DNA of 64,000 bases from positions 62,001 to 126,000 of the forward strand of contig DDVX01000003.1 of assembly GCA_002345575.1 (NCBI GenBank). The letters run 5' to 3'. The notes beneath the pieces are model-generated. The model was not told the origin of the DNA. It was given only the letters and a program-made list of their open reading frames with translations, and made no database searches. The DNA is from Stutzerimonas stutzeri. Its GTDB lineage: Bacteria; Pseudomonadota; Gammaproteobacteria; Pseudomonadales; Pseudomonadaceae. Made by a program: the position numbers and the translations under genes. Shown here piece by piece: positions 9,670 to 17,803 of the stretch (positions are counted from its first letter, which is position 1; every line of letters begins with the position of its first letter).

Positions 9670-10376
9670 ACCGGCTGCCGCCTTTCTGGGTAGTGATTCC
9701 GGCCGCCGGAGTGGGCAGTCGCATGCGGGCCGATCGGCCCAAGCAATATCTGCAGCTGGGTGGGCGGACGATTCTAGAACACACGCTTGATTGCTTCCTT
9801 ACCCATCCGAACCTGCACGGGTTGGTGGTCAGCTTGGCCACAGACGATCCCTGGTGGCCATCCCTTGCTTGCGCCAGCGACTCGCGAATCCATCGTGCTG
9901 CAGGCGGAGCCGAGCGTGCCGACTCGGTATTGGGCGGCTTGCGCTTGCTCGACAAGCTGGGGGCTGCTGCCAGCGACTGGGTGCTGGTGCATGATGCGGC
10001 GCGTCCCAATTTGATCCGTGAAGATCTGGACCGGTTGCTGGCCGAGCTGGCGAACGATCCGGTGGGCGGTCTGCTCGCCGTACCAGTGCGCGATACGCTC
10101 AAGCGTGTAGGTTCTGATGGTCGTGTACAGGAGACCGTCGACCGCAGTTTGATTTGGCAGGCCTATACACCGCAGATGTTTCGCCTCGGTGCACTTGAGG
10201 CGGCACTTGCCGGTGCTCTGGTCGAGAAGGTGGCGATCACCGATGAGGCTTCGGCGCTGGAGTGGGCCGGGCAGTCGCCGCGCTTGATCGAAGGCCGGGC
10301 GGATAATCTGAAGATTACCCGCCCGGAAGATCTGCAATGGCTAGCGCAGCGCTGGTCGAGCAAGGCTGAAGCCTGA
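9666..10376 (+). CDS. ispD: 2-C-methyl-D-erythritol 4-phosphate cytidylyltransferase
   Basis: Third step of the MEP isoprenoid pathway: couples MEP with CTP to give CDP-methylerythritol. The protein has 236 residues, with the N-terminal nucleotide-binding motif PAAGVGSRMRADRPKQY, the LVHDAARPN segment, and the C-terminal KITRPEDLQ. It is translationally coupled to ftsB. In P. aeruginosa ispF lies a few genes away beyond fghA; here ispF is not seen in the window. Confidence 0.96.
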   Translation: MNRLPPFWVVIPAAGVGSRMRADRPKQYLQLGGRTILEHTLDCFLTHPNLHGLVVSLATDDPWWPSLACASDSRIHRAAGGAERADSVLGGLRLLDKLGAAASDWVLVHDAARPNLIREDLDRLLAELANDPVGGLLAVPVRDTLKRVGSDGRVQETVDRSLIWQAYTPQMFRLGALEAALAGALVEKVAITDEASALEWAGQSPRLIEGRADNLKITRPEDLQWLAQRWSSKAEA

Positions 10377-10402
10377 CCTGGCGAAGGCTGCGACTGGCTG
10401 TC

Positions 10403-11569
10403 TCAATACCGGTAGATCGCTGCCGCACCACTATTTGTGGGCATTCGTTCTGTCGGCACCACGATCACCTCGCCTCCTTGCTCCAGTGTCCAGATAGTCA
10501 GTTCGTCCAGTAGGTCGGGGGTTGTTGCGTCCCCATTTTCCGCCGGCGTTGCCTTGCCTTCGGCCTTGTCGACGCGGCCGGGTATCTGTCGCTCCGCTTC
10601 GACCAACAGGGTTGCCACGCGTCCTTGTACGGCAGCCTGCCCGATCTCCTCCAGCTGATCCGAGGCCAGTCCTTTGCCGTGGGACGTGCCGAACTGGTTT
10701 ATCAGTCCTTCGAGGCGTTTCAGGTAACGCGGCTGCATTACCAGCCAGCTCTCCTCCCTGATTTCGTTGAGCGTCAATGCACCCTGTCCGATCTCGATGC
10801 CTTCGGGCAGTAGATGTTCGTTTTGGCTGATTCGGCGGAAGTGTGATTGCTGTTCCGGCAGCGCGGCCAGGATCAGTGGCAAGCCGCTGGGGCGAGAGTG
10901 GTACTCGGTAATGGCGCGGTCTACCTCGCGGAAATAGCGGTCGCGGTCGCGATCGATTTCCGCCTGCTTGCCGCTTCCACCTGCTTCCGTCTGCATCGGG
11001 TCGCCGCGTTCGCTGGCGCGACTGTAACCTTGCGAGAAGCCGCTCTGACTCTTTTCCGTAAGTTCGGTCCCCAGCGCCTCCGCCAAGGTGCGGGGTACGT
11101 TTTCGTGCAATGGAATTTCATCCAGCGCATCGCGGTTGCCGCCGAGCAGGCGTACCGAATCGCGAGACAAGCACAGGATGTGATAACGGTCAGCCGACTG
11201 GGCGATGCGCACCAAGGGTTTGACATGCATGCGTTCGTTGGCCACTGCGAATTCCGGCACCTTGCGCTGGAGCCGGAAAAACTGAAAGTAATCGCGGCAG
11301 CCAAACACCGCCAGCCCGTCCAGGTTGTGGTTCCAGAAGTCGCCGTCGTCCATCAGGTCGTGAAATGGACGTAGCAGGGCGTCGGCCTGCTCACCCCATC
11401 CTTGCTGCTTGAGCGAGTCTTCAAGCTGGCGAACCAGATGCCTGAAACGAATGGGGTCCTGTTGGCGCTCAGGGAAGCTGCGGTGAGTAGGCTGGTAGAG
11501 GGACAGGCAGGGGGCCTCGCGCTGGGCCAGCAGCTGATTGAGGGTTTTACTATCGAGCAGTCTGTTCAT
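10403..11569 (-). CDS. Bacterial eRF1-like (baeRF family) protein
   Basis: A 388-residue cytoplasmic protein without signal or membrane segment. The N-terminus (APCLSLYQPTHR), the middle motif DGLAVFGCRDYFQFF and the C-terminal GGEVIVVPTERMPTNSGAAAIYRY region resemble the predicted bacterial archaeo-eukaryotic release factor family (baeRF, family 3-like) defined by comparative genomics. That family is proposed to act at ribosomes or on ribosome-linked stress, without settled biochemistry. A charged, low-complexity insert (near residues 190-215, rich in Asp, Arg and Gly) lies in the middle. It is convergent with ispD. The family call rests on motif recall, not on a profile search. Confidence 0.65.
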   Translation of the reverse strand: MNRLLDSKTLNQLLAQREAPCLSLYQPTHRSFPERQQDPIRFRHLVRQLEDSLKQQGWGEQADALLRPFHDLMDDGDFWNHNLDGLAVFGCRDYFQFFRLQRKVPEFAVANERMHVKPLVRIAQSADRYHILCLSRDSVRLLGGNRDALDEIPLHENVPRTLAEALGTELTEKSQSGFSQGYSRASERGDPMQTEAGGSGKQAEIDRDRDRYFREVDRAITEYHSRPSGLPLILAALPEQQSHFRRISQNEHLLPEGIEIGQGALTLNEIREESWLVMQPRYLKRLEGLINQFGTSHGKGLASDQLEEIGQAAVQGRVATLLVEAERQIPGRVDKAEGKATPAENGDATTPDLLDELTIWTLEQGGEVIVVPTERMPTNSGAAAIYRY

Positions 11570-11776
11570 GCACGGCCTCGTTTGTTCGGGTGGTAGGGTC
11601 CTCGCGGGATTTACCGATGATCATGTGCGCAAGTGGCTTCGATCAAAGCGGGTAAAAGGCTGGTTACTGATTACGACGTGGTGGCAGGGTGGGGGTTCCT
11701 GCCCTGGCTGGCAGTCGGACGCACGGACCCGTAAGACATTGTTTCAGCGGGGAGTTGTTGCAGCGTTGAGTGCCGC

Positions 11777-12670
11777 TCAGGCTCGACGATATTCCGGGCG
11801 ACTAGCCAGGCCGTCCTTCAGTGCCTGAACCAGCAGGCGCACCTTCGGCAGTGGATAGCGGCGTTGTGGATAGACGGCCCATACCGCAGTATTGGGCGGC
11901 TGATTGGCTTCCAGTAGCGATACCAGCTCGCCGCGGCGCAACGGCTCCTGAACGTAATAATCCGGTAGCTGGCAGAGGCCGAAGCCGCGCAGGGCTGCAT
12001 CCAGCACGGCCTGGCCGCTGTTGCAGCGCCAGTTGCCGGTGGGTTTGAACGGTTGCTCTCGGCCATCGACCTGCAGCATCCAGGTATCGCTAGTGCCCAC
12101 CAGGCAGTTGTGCCGTGCCAGTTCGGAAAGCGTGTGCGGACGCCCGTAGCGTTCGAGGTAGGTCGGGGCAGCACACAGGTACATGGCCCGTGGTGCGATT
12201 CGGGTCGCCACCAGCCGGGACTCACCGAGGCGGCCTAGGCGGATAGCGAGATCGAAGCCTTCATGCACCATGTCCAGGGTGCGGTTGGACAGTTCGATCT
12301 CCACCCGCAACTGCGGATATTGCGCCATAAACTCGTTCACCAGCGGCACGATGAAGCGCTCGCCGTAAGCCACGGCGGCAGTCATGCGCAGCAGTCCTGT
12401 AGGTGCCGCGTGTAGATCGCTGATGGCATTGAAAGCCTCATCGCGCTCTTCAATCAGGCGCTGGCAACGGGTGAGGAAGGTATGCCCGGCTTCGGTCAGC
12501 GATACGCGGCGCGTGGTGCGATAGAGCAGGCGGGCCTGCAATCGTTCTTCGAGACGCGCTACCTGGCGGCTGACATGTGAAGACGACACTCGCAATTGTT
12601 CGGCAGCACGCATGAAACTGCCGCATTCGGCGACGGCGACGAATTCGTCGAGACCTTCCCAGCGATTCAT
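11777..12670 (-). CDS. gfnR: LysR-family regulator of the formaldehyde detoxification genes
   Basis: A 297-residue LTTR. An N-terminal winged helix-turn-helix (residues 1-60: FVAVAECGSFMRAAEQLRVSSSHVSRQVARLE) is followed by a periplasmic-binding-like effector domain. It is transcribed divergently from adhC-fghA with a 120-bp shared promoter region, the layout of P. aeruginosa GfnR, which activates the glutathione-dependent formaldehyde genes. Ortholog assignment is by position and family. The inducer is inferred to be a formaldehyde-linked metabolite. Confidence 0.8.
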   Translation of the reverse strand: MNRWEGLDEFVAVAECGSFMRAAEQLRVSSSHVSRQVARLEERLQARLLYRTTRRVSLTEAGHTFLTRCQRLIEERDEAFNAISDLHAAPTGLLRMTAAVAYGERFIVPLVNEFMAQYPQLRVEIELSNRTLDMVHEGFDLAIRLGRLGESRLVATRIAPRAMYLCAAPTYLERYGRPHTLSELARHNCLVGTSDTWMLQVDGREQPFKPTGNWRCNSGQAVLDAALRGFGLCQLPDYYVQEPLRRGELVSLLEANQPPNTAVWAVYPQRRYPLPKVRLLVQALKDGLASRPEYRRA

Positions 12671-12693
12671 GCCAGCTCCTTAGCAAAAACTGG

Positions 12694-12715
12694 ATTATCC
12701 CTCTGTGGCAATAAT
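12694..12715. promoter_or_regulatory. Candidate LysR operator in the gfnR-adhC divergent promoter
   Basis: Dyad ATTAT (12694-12698), 12-base spacer, ATAAT (12711-12715), between the divergent genes and about 75 bp before the adhC start. Size and AT-rich arms suit an LTTR box of the T-N11-A type. This is inference from pattern and position only. Confidence 0.35.
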
Positions 12716-12790
12716 GTTTCCACGATTTGCTCATTAACCCAGCGCACGGATGAAACTACACTCTGTTCCATTCACCCAGGAGGAGTCCTC

Positions 12791-13906
12791 ATGAGCATCA
12801 AATCCCGCGCCGCCGTCGCCTTCGGCCCCAACCAGCCTCTGCAGATCGTCGAAGTCGATGTCGAACCGCCCAAGGCCGGTGAGGTACTGGTACGCATCGT
12901 CGCTACCGGTGTCTGCCACACCGACGCCTATACCCTGTCCGGTGAGGACTCCGAAGGCGTGTTTCCCTGCATCCTCGGCCATGAGGGCGGCGGTATCGTC
13001 GAGGCCGTTGGCGAGGGAGTGACCTCGGTTGCGGTGGGCGACCACGTGATCCCGCTGTACACCGCCGAGTGCCGCCAGTGCAAATTCTGCACATCCGGCA
13101 AGACCAACCTCTGCAGCTCCGTACGTGCCACCCAGGGCAAAGGCCTGATGCCGGACGGCACCACCCGTTTCAGCTATCAAGGTCAGCCGATTTACCACTA
13201 TATGGGCACCTCGACCTTCTCCGAATACACCGTGTTGCCGGAAGTCTCGGTAGCGAAGATCCCCAAGGAAGCGCCGCTGGACAAGGTCTGCCTGCTGGGT
13301 TGCGGCGTGACCACCGGCATCGGTGCGGTGCTCAACACCGCCAAGGTAGAAGCGGGCGCCACAGTGGCGATCTTCGGTCTCGGTGGCATCGGCCTGGCGG
13401 CGATCATCGGGGCGAAAATGGCCGGAGCCAGCCGGATTATTGCCATCGATATCAACCCCTCCAAGTTCGCCATCGCCGAAGAGCTGGGCGCCACCGATTT
13501 CGTCAACCCGAAGGACCATGACAAGCCGATTCAGGAAGTCATCGTCGAGATGACCGACGGTGGCGTGGATTACTCCTTCGAGTGCGTCGGCAACGTGCAG
13601 TTGATGCGCGCCGCGCTGGAATGTGCGCACAAGGGTTGGGGCGAGTCGGTGATCATCGGTGTCGCCGGCGCCGGACAGGAAATCAGCACCCGTCCGTTCC
13701 AGCTGGTGACCGGCCGGGTCTGGCGCGGCAGCGCCTTTGGTGGCGTGAAGGGCCGCACCGAGCTGCCAAGCTATGTCGAGAAATCACAGAGCGGCGAGAT
13801 CCCGCTGGATACCTTCATCACCCACAACATGGGGCTGGAGGAAATCAACAAAGCCTTCGATCTGATGCACGAAGGCAAGAGCATTCGTACTGTCATTCAT
13901 TTCTGA
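12791..13906 (+). CDS. adhC: S-(hydroxymethyl)glutathione dehydrogenase / class III alcohol dehydrogenase
   Basis: Oxidises the spontaneous formaldehyde-glutathione adduct to S-formylglutathione using NAD; the enzyme also reduces S-nitrosoglutathione. It has 371 residues, the typical length. Catalytic zinc ligands are in GVCHTDAYTLSG and GHEGGGIV; the structural zinc site is the four-Cys lobe CRQCKFCTSGKTNLC; the Rossmann motif is GLGGIGLAAI. The start at 12791 follows AGGAGG by about 8 bases; an upstream in-frame extension to 12596 was rejected because it reads back through the promoter into gfnR. The gene is also called frmA. fghA follows after 93 bp. Confidence 0.96.
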   Translation: MSIKSRAAVAFGPNQPLQIVEVDVEPPKAGEVLVRIVATGVCHTDAYTLSGEDSEGVFPCILGHEGGGIVEAVGEGVTSVAVGDHVIPLYTAECRQCKFCTSGKTNLCSSVRATQGKGLMPDGTTRFSYQGQPIYHYMGTSTFSEYTVLPEVSVAKIPKEAPLDKVCLLGCGVTTGIGAVLNTAKVEAGATVAIFGLGGIGLAAIIGAKMAGASRIIAIDINPSKFAIAEELGATDFVNPKDHDKPIQEVIVEMTDGGVDYSFECVGNVQLMRAALECAHKGWGESVIIGVAGAGQEISTRPFQLVTGRVWRGSAFGGVKGRTELPSYVEKSQSGEIPLDTFITHNMGLEEINKAFDLMHEGKSIRTVIHF

Positions 13907-13917
13907 TCCGCAGGGCG

Positions 13918-13944
13918 GATAACGCCGTCGCCAGACGGCTTATC
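13918..13944 (+). repeat. Hairpin between adhC and fghA
   Basis: GCCGTC (13924-13929), loop GCCA, GACGGC (13934-13939), extended outward by GATAA/TTATC with one bulged base. There is no T tract. It lies 12 bp after the adhC stop and could stabilise the adhC 3' end. Confidence 0.55.
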
Positions 13945-13954
13945 TACCTCGGTC

Positions 13955-13990
13955 GGTGGAAAACGCTTCGCGGTTTTCCACCCTACGTGA
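13955..13990 (+). repeat. REP-like hairpin with CCACCCTACG tail, copy 1
   Basis: Perfect 10-bp stem GGTGGAAAAC (13955-13964) / GTTTTCCACC (13973-13982), loop GCTTCGCG, followed by CTACG. Related hairpins with the same CCACCCTACG edge occur at 14873 and, as an inverted pair, inside hrpA at 56471-56555. Confidence 0.75.
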
Positions 13991-13999
13991 GGCATATCC

Positions 14000-14845
14000 A
14001 TGACTCTTGAGAATATTTCCTGCAACAAGAGCTTCGGCGGCTGGCACAAACGCTACCGCCATCGCTCCAGCAGCCTGAACTGCGACATGGTGTTTGCCGT
14101 GTACCTGCCGCCTCAGGCAGAGCAGGGCGAGAAACTGCCGGTGCTCTATTGGCTCTCGGGGCTGACCTGCACCGACGAGAACTTCATGCAGAAGGCCGCT
14201 GCGCAGCGGCTGGCCGCGGAGCTGGGCCTGATCATCGTCGCGCCGGACACCAGCCCGCGGGGTGCGGATGTACCAGACGACCCGGACGGCGCCTGGGATT
14301 TCGGCCTGGGTGCAGGCTTCTACCTCAACGCCACCGAGCAACCCTGGGCGCAGCACTACCGCATGTACGACTATGTGGTTGCTGAGCTGCCAGCGCTGAT
14401 CGAGGCGAATTTCCCGGTCTCCGACAAGCGCGGTATCAGCGGCCACTCCATGGGCGGACATGGTGCGCTGGTGTGCGCACTGAAAAATCCGGGGCGCTAT
14501 CGCTCGGTTTCAGCTTTTTCACCCATCACCAACCCCGCCAGCTGTCCCTGGGGCGAGAAGGCTTTTTCCCGTTATCTGGGTGAAGACCGCTCACGCTGGC
14601 GGGAATGGGATGCTTGTGCGCTGTTGGCCGAAGCGGGAGAGAAGTTGCCGATCCTGGTCGACCAGGGTGATCGCGATGACTTCCTGGAAAACCAGCTCAA
14701 ACCCGAGGCGCTGGAGGCTGCGGCCAAGGCGGCCAATCACCCGCTGACGCTGCGTATCCAGCCGGGTTACGACCACAGCTACTACTTCATCGCCAGCTTC
14801 ATCGACGACCACCTGCGGCATCATGCCCAGGCGTTGCAGGGCTGA
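14000..14845 (+). CDS. fghA: S-formylglutathione hydrolase
   Basis: Serine hydrolase (esterase D type) that splits S-formylglutathione into formate and glutathione, the second step of formaldehyde detoxification after AdhC. It has 281 residues and an alpha/beta fold: nucleophile elbow GHSMGGHGA, acid in LVDQGDRDDFL, histidine in PGYDHSYYFI; the N-terminal LSGLTCTDENFM is the family oxyanion segment. It is separated from adhC by two hairpins but very probably belongs to the same transcript. Confidence 0.96.
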   Translation: MTLENISCNKSFGGWHKRYRHRSSSLNCDMVFAVYLPPQAEQGEKLPVLYWLSGLTCTDENFMQKAAAQRLAAELGLIIVAPDTSPRGADVPDDPDGAWDFGLGAGFYLNATEQPWAQHYRMYDYVVAELPALIEANFPVSDKRGISGHSMGGHGALVCALKNPGRYRSVSAFSPITNPASCPWGEKAFSRYLGEDRSRWREWDACALLAEAGEKLPILVDQGDRDDFLENQLKPEALEAAAKAANHPLTLRIQPGYDHSYYFIASFIDDHLRHHAQALQG

Positions 14846-14872
14846 GGCCTGGTTCAGGTGGTTGGTCGACGC

Positions 14873-14903
14873 GTGGAAGATGCTTCGCAGTCTTCCACCC
14901 TAC
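14873..14903 (+). repeat. REP-like hairpin with CCACCCTACG tail, copy 2
   Basis: GTGGAAGA (14873-14880) pairs with TCTTCCAC (14891-14898); the interior TGC-TTC-GCA extends the stem with one bulged base; CCTACG follows. Lies 27 bp after the fghA stop and may serve as a 3'-end structure. Confidence 0.7.
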
Positions 14904-14938
14904 GCTCTGTTCACGCAGCCTGCAGATCGAAAGATGTA

Positions 14939-14968
14939 GGTCGGGTTAGCTGAAGGCGTAACCCGACT
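14939..14968. repeat. Palindrome of the CGGGTTA...TAACCCG type
   Basis: TCGGGTTA (14941-14948) and TAACCCGA (14959-14966) form a stem of at least 8 bp around GCTGAAGGCG. It sits between the convergent fghA and 8-oxoguanine deaminase genes, just beyond the latter's stop, where it could act as a bidirectional 3'-end hairpin; no T tract. Confidence 0.6.
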
Positions 14969-14975
14969 GTCGTCC

Positions 14976-16322
14976 TCAGCCGCCAGCCAGATGGCTAGCG
15001 GCCTGGCGGTGGTCGGCGATCAAACCGGCCAGATCCAGCCCTTCGATCTGGCCGTCAATCACCTTCCAGCGACCGCCAATCATTACCCGGTCGGCCCTGT
15101 CGGCAGCGCACAACAACAGTGCGGCAATGGGGTCGTGACTGCCGGAAAAGCGCAGCTCGTCAAGCTTGAACAGAGCCAGATCAGCCTGCTTGCCCGGCGC
15201 GATCTCGCCGATGTCGGAACGTCCCAGTAGCTTTGCCGAGCCACGGGTTGCCCAGCCAAGGACCTTCTCGGGCGTGATCTTTCCGGCGCCGTAGCGCAGG
15301 CGCTGGATGAACAACGCCTGACGGGCTTCCAGCAGCATGTTCGAGATGTCACTGGACGCTGAGCCATCGACGCCCAGCCCGATGGTTGCACCCTCGTCTT
15401 CGAGTTGCAGTGTTCGACAGATTCCCGAAGCCAGGCGCATGTTCGAGCTGGGACAGTGGCAGATGCCGACACCCGCTGCTCCGAGGCGGTCGATTTCGAT
15501 CTGGTTGAAATGGATGCCGTGGGCCAGCCAGGTCTGCGGGCCGAGCCAGCCGACATTTTTCAGGTAATCGACGCTGCGCATGCTGAAACGGCGGATGCAG
15601 GCCTGCTGTTCGTCTGGCGTTTCGCCCAGGTGGGTATGCAGGCGCAGGCCGTGGGTTTGCGCCAGTTCGGCGCTGGCGCACATCAGTTCGCGGGTCACCG
15701 CAAAGGGTGAAGAGGGTGCCAGGGCAATCTGGATCTGCGCGCCATCGTCGCGCTCATGGTACTGCTCGGCCAGGCGCTGGCTGTCGGCCAGAATCACCTC
15801 GGCGCTCTGCACGCAGGCGCTGTTGTGCGACCCGGCGACGTTTATCGAGCCACGGCACAGGGTGGCGCGAATGCCCAGTTCGTGCACGGCCTCGACCTCG
15901 ATGTCGATGGCCTGCTCCAGCCCTTCGGGAAACAGATAATGATGGTCCGCAGTCGTGGTGCAACCCGAGAGCAGCAGCTCGGCCAGTGCGACCTTGCTGG
16001 CCAGGGCGAGCTGTGCGGGTGTCAGCCTTGACCAGACGGGATACAGCGCCGGCAGCCAGTCGAGCACCGGGGCGTTGACCGCAGGCCCCCAGGCGCGGGT
16101 CAGTGTCTGGTGGAAGTGATGGTGCGCATTGACCAGCCCCGGCAGGACCACATGTTCGCGGGCATCGAAGGTTTCATCGACCGGGCGAGCCGGTGTCTGC
16201 CCTGCGGCCAGCAGCTCGACGATGACGCCGTTTTCGATCACCAGTCCGCCGGGCGCCTGATGATCGTTGGCCGTAAAAAGCGCGAGGGGGTTGCTGATCC
16301 AGAGCCGCTTCCTTTCTGCCAC
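14976..16322 (-). CDS. 8-oxoguanine deaminase (amidohydrolase superfamily)
   Basis: Predicted cytoplasmic zinc hydrolase converting 8-oxoguanine to urate, thus clearing oxidised base. It has 448 residues: metal-binding NAHHHFHQTLTR, second His site LHTHLGET, then AHGIHF, and the catalytic Asp in GVDGSASSD. The overall sequence closely recalls P. aeruginosa 8-oxoguanine deaminase (PA0142), distinct from guanine deaminase or atrazine chlorohydrolase in the same clan. Start is GTG at 16322; its AGGAGG overlaps the braG stop and the gap is 9 bp, so it is translated from the bra transcript. Substrate is inferred from similarity. Confidence 0.85.
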   Translation of the reverse strand: MAERKRLWISNPLALFTANDHQAPGGLVIENGVIVELLAAGQTPARPVDETFDAREHVVLPGLVNAHHHFHQTLTRAWGPAVNAPVLDWLPALYPVWSRLTPAQLALASKVALAELLLSGCTTTADHHYLFPEGLEQAIDIEVEAVHELGIRATLCRGSINVAGSHNSACVQSAEVILADSQRLAEQYHERDDGAQIQIALAPSSPFAVTRELMCASAELAQTHGLRLHTHLGETPDEQQACIRRFSMRSVDYLKNVGWLGPQTWLAHGIHFNQIEIDRLGAAGVGICHCPSSNMRLASGICRTLQLEDEGATIGLGVDGSASSDISNMLLEARQALFIQRLRYGAGKITPEKVLGWATRGSAKLLGRSDIGEIAPGKQADLALFKLDELRFSGSHDPIAALLLCAADRADRVMIGGRWKVIDGQIEGLDLAGLIADHRQAASHLAGG

Positions 16323-16331
16323 GCGTGCCTC

Positions 16332-17033
16332 CTAACCGCCCAGGTAGGCGTCGCGAACCCTGGGGTTGACCAGCAGTTCTTCGCCGCTGCCCTGCATGAC
16401 GATGTGGCCGTTCTCCAGTACATAGCCGCGATCAGCCAGCTTGAGCGCCTGATTGGCGTTCTGCTCGACCAGAAAGATGGTCACGCCATCTGCGCGCAAC
16501 TGCTCGATGATCTCGAAGATCTGCTGGATGATGATCGGCGCAAGCCCCAGCGAAGGCTCGTCAAGCAGCAGCAACCGGGGCTTGCTCATCAGGGCGCGGG
16601 CGATGGCCAGCATCTGCTGTTCGCCACCGGACATGGTGCCGCCGCGCTGCTGATAGCGCTCCTTCAGGCGCGGGAACAGCAACATGACCTTGTCCAGCTG
16701 TTCCTGGAAGTCTGCTTTGTCGGTAAAGAAGCCACCCATCGCGAGGTTTTCTTCCACGGTCAGGCGGGCAAAGATGCGACGTCCTTCGGGCACCACGGCT
16801 ATGTCCTTGCGCATGATGTCGCAGGTCTGTTTTCCCACCAGCTCATCCCCCTCGAAGCGGATGCTGCCTTCGGAGGCTTGCGGCGAACCGCAGAGGGTCA
16901 TCAGTAGGGTGGATTTGCCGGCGCCATTGGCTCCGATCAGGGTGACGATTTCGCCTTTGCGGACCTCGACGTTGACCTGATGCAGTGCCTGGATTTTGCC
17001 GTAGCAGGTCGAGACGTTTTCAAAATACAGCAT
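16332..17033 (-). CDS. braG: Branched-chain amino acid ABC transporter ATP-binding protein BraG/LivF
   Basis: One of two ATPases driving high-affinity uptake of leucine, isoleucine and valine. It has 233 residues, with Walker A GANGAGKST, signature MSGGEQQMLAIARAL and Walker B LLLLDEPSLGLAP, followed by the H-loop region. It is the last transporter gene of braC-D-E-F-G; only 2 bp separate it from braF. The 8-oxoguanine deaminase gene follows after 9 bp. Confidence 0.93.
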   Translation of the reverse strand: MLYFENVSTCYGKIQALHQVNVEVRKGEIVTLIGANGAGKSTLLMTLCGSPQASEGSIRFEGDELVGKQTCDIMRKDIAVVPEGRRIFARLTVEENLAMGGFFTDKADFQEQLDKVMLLFPRLKERYQQRGGTMSGGEQQMLAIARALMSKPRLLLLDEPSLGLAPIIIQQIFEIIEQLRADGVTIFLVEQNANQALKLADRGYVLENGHIVMQGSGEELLVNPRVRDAYLGG

Positions 17034-17035
17034 GC

Positions 17036-17803
17036 TTACGCCTCTCCCAGATAGGCTTTGATCACGTCCGGATTGTCACGGACCTGCTCCGGCGTACCGT
17101 TGGCCAGCGGGCAGCCCTGGTTGATCACGTAGATGTGGTCGGAAATGCTCATGACCAGCTTCATGTCGTGCTCGATCAGCAGCACCGTGACCCCGTGGGT
17201 GTCACGCAGGACGCCGATCAGCGCCTTGAGGTCCTCGGTTTCCTTCGGATTGAGGCCGGCAGCCGGTTCGTCGAGCATGAGGATGCGCGGGCGCGTCATC
17301 ATGCAGCGGGCGATTTCCAGGCGGCGCTGCTGGCCATAGGCGAGCGTGCCGGCCGGGCGGTTGGCCACTTCGGTGAGGTTGACCTGCTCCAGCCAGTGCG
17401 CAGCGAAATCCATCGCCGCGCGTTCGCTTTTGCGAAAGGCCCTGGTCTTCAGCAGTCCGGACAGGAGACCCGTGTCGAGATGACGATGCTGGGCCACCAG
17501 CAGGTTTTCCACGGTGGTCATGTCCTTGAACAGGCGGACATTCTGAAACGTGCGGACCACGCCCTTGCGCGCGATCTTGTGCCCCGGCAGGCCCTGGATC
17601 GCCTCGCCGTCCAGCAGGATTTCACCTGAGGTCGGCTGGTAGAAGCCGGTCAGACAGTTGAATACGGTGGTCTTGCCGGCGCCGTTCGGGCCGATCATCG
17701 AGACCACCTGTTTATCCCGTACGGCCAGTTCCACTCCGTTGACGGCCAGCAGGCCGCCGAAGCGCATGGTCAGGCCGCGTACTTCGAGAATCGGGCGACT
17801 CAT
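17036..17803 (-). CDS. braF: Branched-chain amino acid ABC transporter ATP-binding protein BraF/LivG
   Basis: Second ATPase of the BraCDEFG importer; 255 residues. Walker A is GPNGAGKTT; the signature is LAYGQQRRLEIARCM, with Tyr in place of the usual Ser as in other LivG proteins; Walker B is ILMLDEPAAGLNP. The start overlaps the end of braE by 4 bp (ATGA), giving translational coupling. Confidence 0.93.
   Translation of the reverse strand: MSRPILEVRGLTMRFGGLLAVNGVELAVRDKQVVSMIGPNGAGKTTVFNCLTGFYQPTSGEILLDGEAIQGLPGHKIARKGVVRTFQNVRLFKDMTTVENLLVAQHRHLDTGLLSGLLKTRAFRKSERAAMDFAAHWLEQVNLTEVANRPAGTLAYGQQRRLEIARCMMTRPRILMLDEPAAGLNPKETEDLKALIGVLRDTHGVTVLLIEHDMKLVMSISDHIYVINQGCPLANGTPEQVRDNPDVIKAYLGEA

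Noticed and set aside
13955..14966. Possible CRISPR-like or tandem repeat array around fghA
   Set aside because: The repeats are individual hairpins of different families flanking a gene, with no regular spacers.
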